Source of the DNA: Desulfobacteraceae bacterium
GTDB lineage: Bacteria; Desulfobacterota; Desulfobacteria; Desulfobacterales; Desulfobacteraceae
Direction of reading: 5' to 3'
Length of the DNA stretch: 63,689 nt
Assembly: GCA_024226935.1 (NCBI GenBank)
Contig: JAAELK010000076.1
Coordinates: 1 to 63,689, forward strand
Each line of letters begins with the position of its first letter. Within the stretch, counting starts at the first letter, position 1. The notes beneath the pieces are model-generated. The model did not search any database. It was not told the origin of the DNA and worked only from the letters and a program-made list of their open reading frames with translations. The position numbers and the translations under genes are program-made. Shown piece after piece: positions 38,253 through 47,351 of this stretch.

Positions 38253-39980
38253 ATGATTATTACCTGCGATGAGTGTTCAACACGCTTTAACCTTGACGAA
38301 TCTATTTTGAAAGCTGAAGGTTCAAAGGTTCGTTGTAGTTTATGCAAGCATATTTTCACAGCCTTTCCCCAGATTCATAGTCGCCCCCCTGCATCTGAAC
38401 CGGAAGAAAAAATCAAATCTGATCTTCCGGAAGATGCCCCCCCGGAAGAAATTGATTATAACGAATTGGATTTTGAAGAAAGCGACTTTGAAATAGACGA
38501 GCTGGATTTTAAGGCCGAAGAAAGCAGTCCGAATGATAATAGTATCGGGCTTAAAATGGAAGAATCAGAGGCAGATTCAGCCGATATTGAAATCAGCTTT
38601 GATACGGAATCAGATCTTCCTGAGACTCAAGACACCCTGGACTTTGATGGGGATGAGTTAACCTTTGACGAAGTAGATATTGACTTTGATGAGCCCAAGT
38701 TAGAAATTAAAGAGTCTCAAAAATCGGACGATTTTGATGACATTGAATTGGAAAGTTTTGATCAAGACTCCCAGGAAACGACAAAAGATGATCTTGAAGC
38801 AGACCTTTCCTTTGAAGATGACCAGGATGCAGACCTAGTATTTGAAGAAAGCAGCCCTGAACAAGAGCTGGCATTGGAAACAAAATCTTCAGATGAACAA
38901 AACATGACGATTAGCGACCTCTCAATGGAGACTCCTGACCAAGAGACTCCTGACCAGGAGACAACTGACCAGGAGATAACTGACCAGGAAATAACTGATC
39001 AAGAGATAACTGATCAGAAGACAATTGATCAAAAGACAACAACCAGCGAAACAAAGCCGGATTTAAAACTTGATGAAGAACCGGTTGCCCCCCCTGACCA
39101 TGAATTAAACAACCTGGACTCAAACAAAGATACCGATCATCCAGAAAACGAACCCCAAATTGAAGAAGACATCGGCGAACCAGAATATAATTTTTCTTCC
39201 TATGACCAGGTTTTAGACCAGGATACCGAACCGAAAGAAGATTCTCAAGAATATGAGATGACCGATGATCGACCCGTTGAAGATGATCAGCCCGTTGAAG
39301 TAGAAGAACCATTACCCGAAAACCAACCGGCAGCAACAGGTCTGGAAGAAGGCAGGGAAAAAGCCCTGATTGAAAAATCCACTTATCCCCCTGAACTGGA
39401 TACCTCTCCCCCTAGGAAACGGAAAAAAAAATCTGCCATGGGCAGATCCGTTATACTGATCTTACTGCTCTTTATCCTTGTGGCTAGTGCCTATACCTAT
39501 ATAAGCACAATGCCCCTGGACTATAAAATACCATCTTTCTCGGATATCAAAATACCTTACCTGGAAAATATTTTAAAAAAAGATACTCCGGAAAAACTTG
39601 CTCCCAAACCGATCCCCAACGAAGGAAGTGTCAACGGCAGATTTGTTTCCAATGATACAGTCGGAGACCTATTCATTATCACCGGGCAAATTGAAAATCC
39701 GGCAGCAGTACCTTATAGCTATATTCAGGTCAAGGGAACATTGATCACCAAGGAAAAAATCAAGGCCAAAACCCAGACTGTATTCTGTGGAAATATTATT
39801 TCCGAGGAGATGTTGAAAACAGGCAATATCTCAGATATCAGCAAACAATTGACCATCCGGGAAGGATCACACAATTCAAATGTTAATATAAAGCCGAAAG
39901 GATCTGTACCCTTCATGCTTGTCTTTTCAAACCTCCCGGATAATTTAGAAAATTTTACGGTTGAAGTAGTTGAATTTTAA
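38253..39980 (+). CDS. MJ0042-type zinc-ribbon, acidic, single-pass membrane protein with DUF3426-like tail
   Basis: 575 residues. An N-terminal zinc ribbon (MIITCDECSTRF and VRCSLCKHIF) is followed by a very acidic disordered region (about 45-385) with Asp/Glu-rich repeats. Then come a basic KRKKKSAMG stop, one transmembrane helix (about 395-418) and a C-terminal beta-rich domain (about 440-575) of the DUF3426 type, which is found with this zinc ribbon in many proteobacteria. The topology suggests a cytoplasmic N-terminus and a periplasmic tail. Function is unknown. Start ATG 38253 follows aggaggggg. Confidence 0.82.
   Translation: MIITCDECSTRFNLDESILKAEGSKVRCSLCKHIFTAFPQIHSRPPASEPEEKIKSDLPEDAPPEEIDYNELDFEESDFEIDELDFKAEESSPNDNSIGLKMEESEADSADIEISFDTESDLPETQDTLDFDGDELTFDEVDIDFDEPKLEIKESQKSDDFDDIELESFDQDSQETTKDDLEADLSFEDDQDADLVFEESSPEQELALETKSSDEQNMTISDLSMETPDQETPDQETTDQEITDQEITDQEITDQKTIDQKTTTSETKPDLKLDEEPVAPPDHELNNLDSNKDTDHPENEPQIEEDIGEPEYNFSSYDQVLDQDTEPKEDSQEYEMTDDRPVEDDQPVEVEEPLPENQPAATGLEEGREKALIEKSTYPPELDTSPPRKRKKKSAMGRSVILILLLFILVASAYTYISTMPLDYKIPSFSDIKIPYLENILKKDTPEKLAPKPIPNEGSVNGRFVSNDTVGDLFIITGQIENPAAVPYSYIQVKGTLITKEKIKAKTQTVFCGNIISEEMLKTGNISDISKQLTIREGSHNSNVNIKPKGSVPFMLVFSNLPDNLENFTVEVVEF
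38928..39032 (+). repeat. 15-bp coding tandem repeats (ETPDQ-type)
   Basis: Seven consecutive 15-base units encode ETPDQ, ETPDQ, ETTDQ, EITDQ, EITDQ, EITDQ and KTIDQ inside the acidic region of the zinc-ribbon protein. An eighth diverged unit follows. They are degenerate at the DNA level, indicating an older expansion. Confidence 0.88.
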
Positions 39981-40020
39981 GTAAACACAAAATTATATCT
40001 CCCAATTTGAAAAATAACAA

Positions 40021-40049
40021 TTGACAAGCCAATCAACGCCATGATATAT
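40021..40049 (+). promoter_or_regulatory. Promoter of the tRNA-Met gene
   Basis: TTGACA at 40021-40026 and ATATAT at 40044-40049, 17-base spacing, about 15 bases before the tRNA 5' end. Confidence 0.65.
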
Positions 40050-40063
40050 GTCGTGGGTTTTTT

Positions 40064-40140
40064 GGCGACGTAGCTCAGTTGGTTAGAGCATGCGGCTCAT
40101 ATCCGCAGAGTCCGGGGTTCAAATCCCTGCGTCGCTACCA
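40064..40140 (+). tRNA. tRNA-Met (CAT), probably elongator
   Basis: A complete 77-base cloverleaf with encoded CCA. Acceptor arms GGCGACG / CGTCGCT, D-loop TAGCTCAGTTGGTTAGAGC, anticodon arm GCGG-ctCATat-CCGC, T-arm with GGTTCAAAT. The first acceptor pair is G-U; initiator-type features (mismatched C1-A72 and three G-C pairs below the anticodon loop) are absent, so elongator Met is preferred. A CAT anticodon could also be Ile2 after lysidine modification. Confidence 0.93.
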
Positions 40141-40152
40141 AGATTATACAAT

Positions 40153-40184
40153 GCCCCTCAATTTACTTGAGGGGCTTTTTTTTT
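40153..40184 (+). terminator. Intrinsic terminator after tRNA-Met
   Basis: A 9-bp stem (GCCCCTCAA / TTGAGGGGC, loop TTTAC) followed directly by nine T residues. Confidence 0.92.
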
Positions 40185-40270
40185 GCGTGACCTTTGCCGG
40201 CCTTTTGAAGCGAATCCTATTATTCCAAATCCGGGCCTGACAAAGAATTTTACCTTACCCTTGACTTTTT

Positions 40271-40299
40271 TTGACTCAAGACAAAGTTTATGGTAAGAT
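40271..40299 (+). promoter_or_regulatory. Promoter of the queDEC operon
   Basis: TTGACT at 40271-40276 and TAAGAT at 40294-40299 with a 17-base spacer. The leader before queD is only about 35 bases and AT-rich; no preQ1 riboswitch fits in it. Confidence 0.55.
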
Positions 40300-40338
40300 T
40301 TTTAAAATAAAAAAACATTTATCTACATGGGAGACGCT

Positions 40339-40719
40339 ATGCCGGGGGTGTATGAAATTTATGTAAAAGACCATTTTGCAGCAGCCCACGCCTTGAAGGG
40401 ATATGATGGAAACTGTTCCAAAATCCATGGCCACAACTGGATTGTTGAAGCCTATATCCAATGCACAAAACTCAACAAACTGGGTATCGGTATCGATTTT
40501 CGGGATGTCAAAGGAGTGATCAAGGATGTTTTGGGCAAGCTGGACCATACCAATCTCAATGAAATATTAGAATTTGGAAGCATCAATCCAACATCGGAAA
40601 ACCTGGCAAAACTCATATACACAGAATTGTCACTGCGCCTGAACACAGACCATATCAAGGTGACCAAAATCATGGTGTTTGAAAGCCCTGGATGCGGTTC
40701 TTCCTACAAGGAGATATAA
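40339..40719 (+). CDS. queD: 6-carboxy-5,6,7,8-tetrahydropterin synthase
   Basis: 126 residues from ATG 40339, which follows gggag by 5 bases; an upstream ATG at 40327 is less likely. QueD/PTPS features are HFAAAHAL, the catalytic Cys and zinc histidines in CSKIHGHNW, LDHTNLNE and MVFESPGCG. It converts dihydroneopterin triphosphate to CPH4 in preQ0/queuosine synthesis. First gene of queD-queE-queC. Confidence 0.93.
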   Translation: MPGVYEIYVKDHFAAAHALKGYDGNCSKIHGHNWIVEAYIQCTKLNKLGIGIDFRDVKGVIKDVLGKLDHTNLNEILEFGSINPTSENLAKLIYTELSLRLNTDHIKVTKIMVFESPGCGSSYKEI

Positions 40720-40720
40720 G

Positions 40721-41365
40721 TTGCCCCTTAACCTGTGCGAGATCTTTTACAGCCTCCAGGGGGAATCGACTTTTACAGGCCTTCCCTGCACATTTATCCG
40801 GCTTGCCGGTTGCAACCTTGATTGTACCTGGTGTGACACCCTCTATGCAAAAAACGAGAGCACTTCCATGCCCATCGAAAAAATCATCGATCAAATCAAG
40901 GGCTTTGGTTGCAATCTTGTTGAAATTACGGGCGGAGAACCACTTTTACAGAAAGAAACACCGAATCTGATTTCAAAATTACTTGACTTGAATTTTCAGG
41001 TACTTTTGGAAACCAATGGAAGCCAAAGCATCCAAAACATCGATACCAGGTGCATCAGGATACTGGATATCAAGTGCCCTTCCAGCAATGAGCCCGACTC
41101 TTTTTTATATGAAAACTTGCAATATTTGACCAAAAAAGACGAAATCAAATTTGTTCTGGGATCCAGACAGGACTACGAATTTGCCAGAACAATTATTATG
41201 AAAAAATTATCCCAAAGACCGAAGACCCGCACCCATTTATCTCCTGTCTTTGGTCAAATCACCCCGGAAAGCCTTGCCGCATGGATATTAGAAGACAAAC
41301 TCCCGGCAAGACTCTCCCTTCAACAACATAAAATCATCTGGAATCCAGATCAAAGGGGAGTATAA
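40721..41365 (+). CDS. queE: 7-carboxy-7-deazaguanine synthase (radical SAM)
   Basis: About 214 residues from TTG 40721, chosen because it lies 7 bases after aaggag and 1 base after the queD stop; the in-frame ATG 40679 would overlap queD with no ribosome site. Motifs are EIFYSLQGES, CNLDCTWCDT (radical SAM CxxxCxxC) and EITGGEPLLQ. It rearranges CPH4 to CDG. The product includes a late DIKCPSS and FVLGSRQDYE. Confidence 0.93.
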   Translation: MPLNLCEIFYSLQGESTFTGLPCTFIRLAGCNLDCTWCDTLYAKNESTSMPIEKIIDQIKGFGCNLVEITGGEPLLQKETPNLISKLLDLNFQVLLETNGSQSIQNIDTRCIRILDIKCPSSNEPDSFLYENLQYLTKKDEIKFVLGSRQDYEFARTIIMKKLSQRPKTRTHLSPVFGQITPESLAAWILEDKLPARLSLQQHKIIWNPDQRGV

Positions 41366-41372
41366 TTATCCC

Positions 41373-42065
41373 ATGATAAAAAGAGCTGTTGTACTTTCCA
41401 GCGGAGGCATAGACTCAACTACTGCCATGGCCCTGGCAAAAAACGAAAAATATGAGATATACAGCCTGAGCTTTAGATATGGCCAACGCCATTCCACCGA
41501 GATTGACTGTGCAAAAAAGGTAGCAAAAGCCCTTGGGGCAAAAGCCCATAAAATAATTGATATAGACCTGGGCCAATTTGGAGGATCTGCTCTCACAGAT
41601 GATATAAAAGTCCCAAAGCATGAGCGGATGGACCAGCTGGACGACACAGACATCCCCATCACCTACGTACCGGCCCGTAATACCATTTTTCTTTCCTATG
41701 CCATGGCATGGGCAGAAGTTTTAAAAGCAGGAGCGATTTACATCGGGGTAACAGCCGTGGATTATTCAGGGTATCCCGACTGCCGGCCTGAATTTATAAA
41801 GGCATTCCAAACCATGGCCAACCTGGCCACCAAAACAGGGATAACAGATGAAATAAGTCTTAAAATCAAGACTCCCCTGGTCCATATGTCCAAGGGCCAA
41901 ATCATCACAACAGGGCATGATCTTGGCGTTGACTACTCCTTGACTATTTCCTGTTATGACCCGGACGCAAAGGGACGTTCCTGCAGGCAATGCGATTCAT
42001 GTCTCCATCGGATAAAAGGATTTAAAGAAGCAGGACTTACAGATCCCACCCCCTATGTTTCCTAA
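41373..42065 (+). CDS. queC: 7-cyano-7-deazaguanine synthase
   Basis: 230 residues. The N-terminal ATP-pyrophosphatase loop is LSSGGIDSTTAMALA. FRYGQRHSTEI, YVPARNTIFLSYA, GVTAVDYSGYPDCRPEF and the C-terminal zinc cysteines SCYDPDAKGRSCRQCDSC are all typical of QueC. It makes preQ0 from CDG, ATP and ammonia. It starts 7 bases after queE and ends 4 bases into the convergent serB gene. Confidence 0.95.
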   Translation: MIKRAVVLSSGGIDSTTAMALAKNEKYEIYSLSFRYGQRHSTEIDCAKKVAKALGAKAHKIIDIDLGQFGGSALTDDIKVPKHERMDQLDDTDIPITYVPARNTIFLSYAMAWAEVLKAGAIYIGVTAVDYSGYPDCRPEFIKAFQTMANLATKTGITDEISLKIKTPLVHMSKGQIITTGHDLGVDYSLTISCYDPDAKGRSCRQCDSCLHRIKGFKEAGLTDPTPYVS

Positions 42066-43291
42066 GTATCCCGGTTTGACTGCCTGATCTCACGTTCATG
42101 GATTCCAATCAAGTATAAAAGCCCGTCCAAACCCATGGTTGAAATGGCATTGGAAGCTTTTTGTCGAACAATAGGCTTGGCATTGAAGGCCACACCAAGC
42201 CCTGCAATACTGATCATGGGCAGATCATTGGCCCCGTCCCCCACGGCAATGGTCTGCTCAATGGAAATTTTTTCCCTCTGGGCAAGTTCCCTGAGCAGAC
42301 AAGCTTTTCTCTCACCATCGACAATCTCGCCTTTAACCCGGCCTGTCACTATCCCTTCCTTGATTTCCAGATCATTGGCATAAACATAGTCAAACCCCAA
42401 AAGTTCTTGTAAATATTTTCCCATAAAGGTAAATCCCCCCGACAAAATTCCCAATCTATATCCTAAATTTTTCAGGGTTTTAGTAACAAGATCCGCTCCT
42501 TCCGTCAGGGGCAGCTTGTGGGTGATCTTCTCAATATCTTCCTGTCTGAGACCCTTTAACAACGCCACCCTTTTTCTGAAACTTTCCTTAAAATCAATAT
42601 CCCCCGCCATGGCAGCCTCGGTGATTTTATCCACCTGTTCCCCCACACCTGCAAGCTTAGCCAATTCCACAATCACCTCGGCCTGAATCAGGGTAGAATC
42701 CATATCAAAAACCACCAATTTCCGATTTTTTCGATAAATATTATCCACATGAAAAGATATATCTATCCCGGCTTTCTGGGAAATTTTCATAAATTTCCCC
42801 CGCATTTTTGGGATATTGACAGGAGTTCCTGAAACAGAAAACTGCACGCTCGCCTTGGGATTAACTTCAGGACTGATAAAAGACCGCCTGCCGGTCAACC
42901 TGGTAATGGAATCAATATTCAGGCCATTTTCGGCAATCACCGCTGCAACAGAAGAGATCTGATAGGCAGTCATGGTCCTGCATAAAATAGTAATGATCCG
43001 CCGCTCCTTACCCTGGGCATGGACCCACTTTTCATAATTTTCATGGTCAATGGGTTTAATATCGATGGTCAACCCCATGTTGTGACCTTCAAACAAAATA
43101 TCCTTGAAAATCCGGGAAAAATCCTCGGAACATGGAATCTCGGCCAGGATACCAAGGGAGATGTGCTCGTGGATAACTGCCTGGCCAATATCCAATATGG
43201 TTACATTGTACTGGGCAAGGATGGCAATAAACTTTGCATCAAGCCCTTTTCTATCCCTGCCGTTTATATTGATCAGAACTATATCACCCAT
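42062..43291 (-). CDS. serB: Phosphoserine phosphatase with tandem ACT domains
   Basis: 409 residues. Two ACT domains (about 1-85 and 95-180) precede the HAD phosphatase. The latter has VVFDMDSTLI (nucleophile Asp near 195), LKGLRQEDIE, LGILSGGFTFMG and TIAVGDGANDLPM. It performs the last step of serine synthesis and is probably controlled by amino-acid binding to the ACT domains. It converges with queC, overlapping by 4 bases. Confidence 0.93.
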   Translation of the reverse strand: MGDIVLININGRDRKGLDAKFIAILAQYNVTILDIGQAVIHEHISLGILAEIPCSEDFSRIFKDILFEGHNMGLTIDIKPIDHENYEKWVHAQGKERRIITILCRTMTAYQISSVAAVIAENGLNIDSITRLTGRRSFISPEVNPKASVQFSVSGTPVNIPKMRGKFMKISQKAGIDISFHVDNIYRKNRKLVVFDMDSTLIQAEVIVELAKLAGVGEQVDKITEAAMAGDIDFKESFRKRVALLKGLRQEDIEKITHKLPLTEGADLVTKTLKNLGYRLGILSGGFTFMGKYLQELLGFDYVYANDLEIKEGIVTGRVKGEIVDGERKACLLRELAQREKISIEQTIAVGDGANDLPMISIAGLGVAFNAKPIVRQKASNAISTMGLDGLLYLIGIHEREIRQSNRDT

Positions 43292-43458
43292 TGCCTGTCC
43301 TTTGAGTCCCTATGATTAAATTCTTTTTTATAGCTCTGGTGTACAATGGTTTGCAAGAAAATTAAATCCCTATTCCTGATTTTACCGGGGAGCCTTTGTT
43401 TTTCTTGACATGCCACCGGGACGGGTAATTATATCTAAAAAATCTATTTTTAATCTGG

Positions 43459-44799
43459 TCACAGCCCTAACTCCCCGTTTTTTTCCAGAAACAAAAGAAG
43501 ATGTTCAAGCTGGGAGGGTGTATTTAAAAAAGGATCATCCAGCACCCTTTCAAATAGTAATTTTTTGATCCGGCCCACAACAGGGCCGGGCTTCAAATCC
43601 AGCAGTTCAATGATCTTGATGCCTGAAATATTCAAATCATTAATATTAAAGGCTGCTCTGCCGGACAATTCATCCTGGATTTTTTTAAGCCGGATACGAA
43701 TATCAGACAAGACATAGGGCTGTTTGACCAGATTTCCTTTTCTATCTGCAATGCGCATACGCAAAAAATCCCTGAAGGACAAATCATAACCATCCAGCAC
43801 GGCTAAAAGTCTTCGCACAGCTTTTGGGGTGGTCTCCTGGGTCAAAGACCTCATATGAATTTTGACCATGGAAAGGATATAATCCTTGTGCCGGGAAGAA
43901 AAGTACAAATTTTCAAGATCTGTTTGCAGGGCGTCAATATAAGTCTCATGGCCGATAAAACTCAATTTATCATCTTTTATCCCGGCTGCATCAAATTTTC
44001 CGGTATCATGGAGGTATCCTGCAAGCCTTAAAATTGGACGATTGACCGGCAGTGCATCCCCCACTAAAAGACTGTGCTCAAAGACGGTTTCCCCATGGTG
44101 GGGACCACCGTCCAGGCCAAAGCATCGGTCAAGACTGGGCAATATCCTTGACAAAAGACCTGTCCCATGGAGGTTATGAAAAAAGTGAGAGGGTTTTTCC
44201 AGGGCCATGGCCTTGATCAATTCCATCTGGATTCTCTCCCTGGCCACATTCCCGGAGATCAGGGGTGCATAAAGTAAAATAGCCTTCAAAGAAGAGTCAG
44301 CCAAAATCCCGTTAAACCTGGCTGCAAAACGGCATGCCCGTACCATGCGCAGGGGATCTTCCAAAATCCGTTGCCCTGGATCCCGGGTAAACCGAATGAT
44401 TTTTTTTCCAAGATCTCCTTTCCCCCCAAAGGGATCAATAAGGGTATCCAAAATTGGATCCCAGGCCATGCTGTTAATGGTAAAATCCCGCATACCAAGA
44501 TCATCTTCAGGAAAGCTTCCAGCATCTTTGCCTGCCCTGCACGAGGCTACTTCAATCTTGTTAACCAGACAAACAGAAAAGGATTTGCCCACCCGGACAG
44601 CCCCATCAAACATGGCTTCAACTGTCCTGGCAGGCGCATTTGTCAAAATATCCACATCCTGGGCAGGCTGATTCAACAACATATCCCTGACGGTGCCCCC
44701 GACAATATAGGCTTTATATCCTCTTTGACCAAGGGTGGTGATAATTGTCCGGACAAGTTCCTTGTTTTTACCGATAATCAAGAGCCCCACCGCAGGCAT
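43459..44799 (-). CDS. CCA tRNA nucleotidyltransferase / poly(A) polymerase family protein
   Basis: 446 residues. Class II nucleotidyltransferase head: YIVGGTVRDMLL, the DxD pair in DVDIL, and GMRDFTINSMAWDP. The neck RNA-binding segment RILEDPLRMVRACRFAARF is followed by an HD domain (RLAGYLHDTGK, about 245-345). An HD domain is usual for CCA-adding enzymes of this subgroup. It should repair or add tRNA 3' CCA; the tRNA in this window already encodes CCA. Overlaps the ubiX stop by 22 bases and ends the operon. Confidence 0.9.
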   Translation of the reverse strand: MPAVGLLIIGKNKELVRTIITTLGQRGYKAYIVGGTVRDMLLNQPAQDVDILTNAPARTVEAMFDGAVRVGKSFSVCLVNKIEVASCRAGKDAGSFPEDDLGMRDFTINSMAWDPILDTLIDPFGGKGDLGKKIIRFTRDPGQRILEDPLRMVRACRFAARFNGILADSSLKAILLYAPLISGNVARERIQMELIKAMALEKPSHFFHNLHGTGLLSRILPSLDRCFGLDGGPHHGETVFEHSLLVGDALPVNRPILRLAGYLHDTGKFDAAGIKDDKLSFIGHETYIDALQTDLENLYFSSRHKDYILSMVKIHMRSLTQETTPKAVRRLLAVLDGYDLSFRDFLRMRIADRKGNLVKQPYVLSDIRIRLKKIQDELSGRAAFNINDLNISGIKIIELLDLKPGPVVGRIKKLLFERVLDDPFLNTPSQLEHLLLFLEKNGELGL

Positions 44800-45419
44800 A
44801 GATCATGGACAACTCCGAGATGATCCATAATTCTCGCCACAACAGTATCCACAAGATCTTCAATAGTCGCAGGAAAGGCATAAAAAGAAGGGGAAGGGGG
44901 CAAAATTACAGCACCTGCATTTGCAGCCCGGACCATGTTCTCCAGATGAATCACACCAAAGGGAGTTTCCCTGGGAACAAGCACAAGACAACGTTTCTCC
45001 TTTAAACTCACATCACAGGATCGGGTAATCAAATTGTCAGCATACCCTGAAGCCACAGCAGAAAGGGTTTTCATGGAGCAAGGTACCACAGCCATACCAT
45101 GGTGGATAAACGAGCCAGAGGCGGGAGCTGACGCGATTTCATCCTGGAAAAAAATCTTCGGGGAAACATTGTTATCAATATCCACCCCGTATTTTTCAAG
45201 AAACAAAAGAAAAGATTCTTCAGGATCATATCCCATTTCATGGGCCAACACTTTTTGACCGGCATGGGAAAGAATGATCAATACCTGGCATCCAGCTTCA
45301 ATCAGAGCCTTTACAAGCCTTACTCCATAAATGGAGCCGGAAGCTCCACTGATGGCCACCACAATAACCCTATCCTGATTTTTTATATCTTGATTTACTA
45401 AATTCCCACCGGTTTTCAT
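44778..45419 (-). CDS. ubiX: Flavin prenyltransferase UbiX
   Basis: 213 residues. UbiX/Pad1 signatures are AISGASGSIYGVRLV near the N-terminus, GSFIHHGMAVVPCSMKTLSAVASG, and VLVPRETPFGVIHLENM near 140-156. It makes prenylated FMN for UbiD-type decarboxylases. Its ATG overlaps the ubiA-like stop as ATGA. No UbiD gene is in the window. In a futalosine-type menaquinone pathway the prenylated FMN would serve a UbiD-like decarboxylase (inference). Confidence 0.93.
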   Translation of the reverse strand: MKTGGNLVNQDIKNQDRVIVVAISGASGSIYGVRLVKALIEAGCQVLIILSHAGQKVLAHEMGYDPEESFLLFLEKYGVDIDNNVSPKIFFQDEIASAPASGSFIHHGMAVVPCSMKTLSAVASGYADNLITRSCDVSLKEKRCLVLVPRETPFGVIHLENMVRAANAGAVILPPSPSFYAFPATIEDLVDTVVARIMDHLGVVHDLCLRWGS

Positions 45420-46315
45420 CTAAAAAACACCTCGAATAAAACACCAAGAAAAACAAGCACGGAGATCACAGAATTGATATGAAAAAAAGCCAGATTAATA
45501 TGGGTCAGATTATCAGGTTTAACCAGCTTATGTTCAATAACAAGAAGAATGGCGATACCGGCCAGAAAAAACAAGAAAACCGGATGCATCTGAAAACTTA
45601 AATACATAGCAGTAAAAAACACCAGGGTCGACACATGGAGCCACGCGGAGATATTCATAGCCTTTTGGGGACCCAATTTAGACGGCAGGGAGAAAAGCCC
45701 ATGTTTCCGGTCAAAATCGATATCCTGACAGGCATAGAGGATATCAAACCCGGCAATATAAGCCCACAGGCCCAGGCTCAGAAAAACAACGCCGAAAGAA
45801 AGACTATTGGTAATGGCAACCCAGGCCCCCACAGGCGCTAAAGATATGGCAAACCCCAGATAAAGATGGCAATATTTTGTAAACCGCTTGGTATAAGAAT
45901 AAAAGAAAAGAAAAAAAAGAACGGGAAAAGAAAGGAGAAAACAAAGATGTGACAACAGGGCCGCAGCCCCTATAAAGACAGCCGATGAGAGAACCACAAA
46001 AAAAGCAGCCTGGCTTTTCGACAATATTCCCGATGGGATCTCCCGAATAGCGGTTCTGGGATTTTTTTTATCAATGGACGCATCCACAATTCTATTAAAG
46101 CCCATGGCAGCTGATCTTGCACCCACCATGGCCAAAAGAATCCAGACAAGATCCAAATAGGACGGAGCCTGGGTCTGCCAGGCTAAAACCACGGCAGACA
46201 GAGCAAAGGGGAGGGCAAAAATTGTATGGGAAAATTTGATCATCTTCCCGTATTCCATTGTTTTTTCTTTCAGACTTTTTTTATTCAGGTTTTTTTGTTT
46301 CAAAATTAAATCCAT
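45416..46315 (-). CDS. UbiA-family polyprenyltransferase (menaquinone biosynthesis, MqnP-like)
   Basis: About 299 residues from ATG 46315, an arbitrary choice: GTG 46369 upstream would overlap the preceding gene and ATG 46258 downstream is also possible. UbiA motifs are GFNRIVDASIDKKNPRTAIR (first aspartate-rich) and DILYACQDIDFDRKHGLFS (second), with about eight or nine membrane helices. In anaerobes lacking ubiquinone, this type prenylates the quinone precursor in the futalosine pathway. Translationally coupled to ubiX. Confidence 0.85.
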   Translation of the reverse strand: MDLILKQKNLNKKSLKEKTMEYGKMIKFSHTIFALPFALSAVVLAWQTQAPSYLDLVWILLAMVGARSAAMGFNRIVDASIDKKNPRTAIREIPSGILSKSQAAFFVVLSSAVFIGAAALLSHLCFLLSFPVLFFLFFYSYTKRFTKYCHLYLGFAISLAPVGAWVAITNSLSFGVVFLSLGLWAYIAGFDILYACQDIDFDRKHGLFSLPSKLGPQKAMNISAWLHVSTLVFFTAMYLSFQMHPVFLFFLAGIAILLVIEHKLVKPDNLTHINLAFFHINSVISVLVFLGVLFEVFFR

Positions 46316-46340
46316 GGATCTGCAACCAGCCTTCTCGATA

Positions 46341-47351
46341 TTAATAGATCCCAAAAATCTGGGTATCACACTCAGGGCAGGTTCCCTTCTCCTTTAAATG
46401 GTTTTCTATTGTATAGCCATATCGTTTTACAACCAGGGTATCACAATTATGACAATGGGTATTTTCCGATGGGAGTCCCGGCACATTCCCAGTGTAAACA
46501 TTATACAGGCCAGCCTTTTGGCCTATCTTGTACGCTCTTTCAAGGGAAGTTATCTGGGTGGGCGGGATCTTTGTCATCTTGTAGCTGGGGTGGAACCTGG
46601 AAATATGCCAGGGGGTGTCACAGCCCAGATCGTTGGCAATAAATCGGGCCAGAGAGCTCAATTGTTCTGGATCATCGTTCAACCCGGAAATCAAGAGGGT
46701 GGTAACCTCCACCAGAATGCCGAGCTTTTTCATCAACACCAAACTTGCTTTCACCGGCTCAAGCCTTGCTTTGCAATAAGTTTGGTAAAACTTGTCATCA
46801 AAGGCCTTAAGATCCACATTGGCCGCATCCAGAAAAGGTGAAACCAGATGGATGAGTTCAGAACTCATATAGCCGTTGGTAACAAAGATATTGGACAAAT
46901 TATTTTCATGGGCCAACCTGGCGGTTTCATAGGCCAATTCAAAAAAGACGGAGGGCTCGGTATAGGTATAAGAAATACTCTGGCATCCATTGGCCAGGGC
47001 CTGTTCCACAATGGCCATGGGACTGATCTGTCTGCCCTGGATCATGCCCTTCCTGTCCGCCGGCATCTGGGCAATATCAGAATTCTGGCAAAATTTACAT
47101 TTAAAATTACAACCAACTGTAGCAATGGAATAGGAATAAGATCCTGGTTTAAAATGAAAAAGAGGTTTTTTTTCAATGGGGTCCACACTGGTGGCAATCA
47201 CACGATCAAAAACCAGAGATACAAGCTTGCCTCCCTGGTTTTCCCGGACATTGCAGATACCTCTTTTCCCATCTTTAATCTTGCAAAAATGATTACATAC
47301 TCTGCATAGAACCAGATTTTTCCCCAATTTTTCATATAAAAGAGCTTCCAT
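46341..47351 (-). CDS. AmrS-like radical SAM protein (AmmeMemoRadiSam / PflA-like, COG1180)
   Basis: 336 residues. An N-terminal cysteine set (LCRVCNHFCKIKDGKRGIC) precedes the radical SAM triad GCNFKCKFCQNSDIAQ near 80. Then come YTYTEPSVFFELAYE, NVDLKAFDDKFY, and a C-terminal zinc-ribbon-like CHNCDTL and CPECDTQIFG. This matches the radical SAM enzyme of the AmmeMemoRadiSam set; AMMECR1 and MEMO partners are not adjacent. The substrate is unknown. The start overlaps the methyltransferase stop by one base (TAATG). Confidence 0.87.
   Translation of the reverse strand: MEALLYEKLGKNLVLCRVCNHFCKIKDGKRGICNVRENQGGKLVSLVFDRVIATSVDPIEKKPLFHFKPGSYSYSIATVGCNFKCKFCQNSDIAQMPADRKGMIQGRQISPMAIVEQALANGCQSISYTYTEPSVFFELAYETARLAHENNLSNIFVTNGYMSSELIHLVSPFLDAANVDLKAFDDKFYQTYCKARLEPVKASLVLMKKLGILVEVTTLLISGLNDDPEQLSSLARFIANDLGCDTPWHISRFHPSYKMTKIPPTQITSLERAYKIGQKAGLYNVYTGNVPGLPSENTHCHNCDTLVVKRYGYTIENHLKEKGTCPECDTQIFGIY

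Noticed and set aside
40300-40338. preQ1 riboswitch before queD
   Set aside because: Leader is too short and AT-only to hold the aptamer.
43395-43425. TTGACA...TTATAT promoter-like pair on the plus strand
   Set aside because: It points antisense into the CCA-enzyme gene with no plus-strand gene downstream; probably chance.
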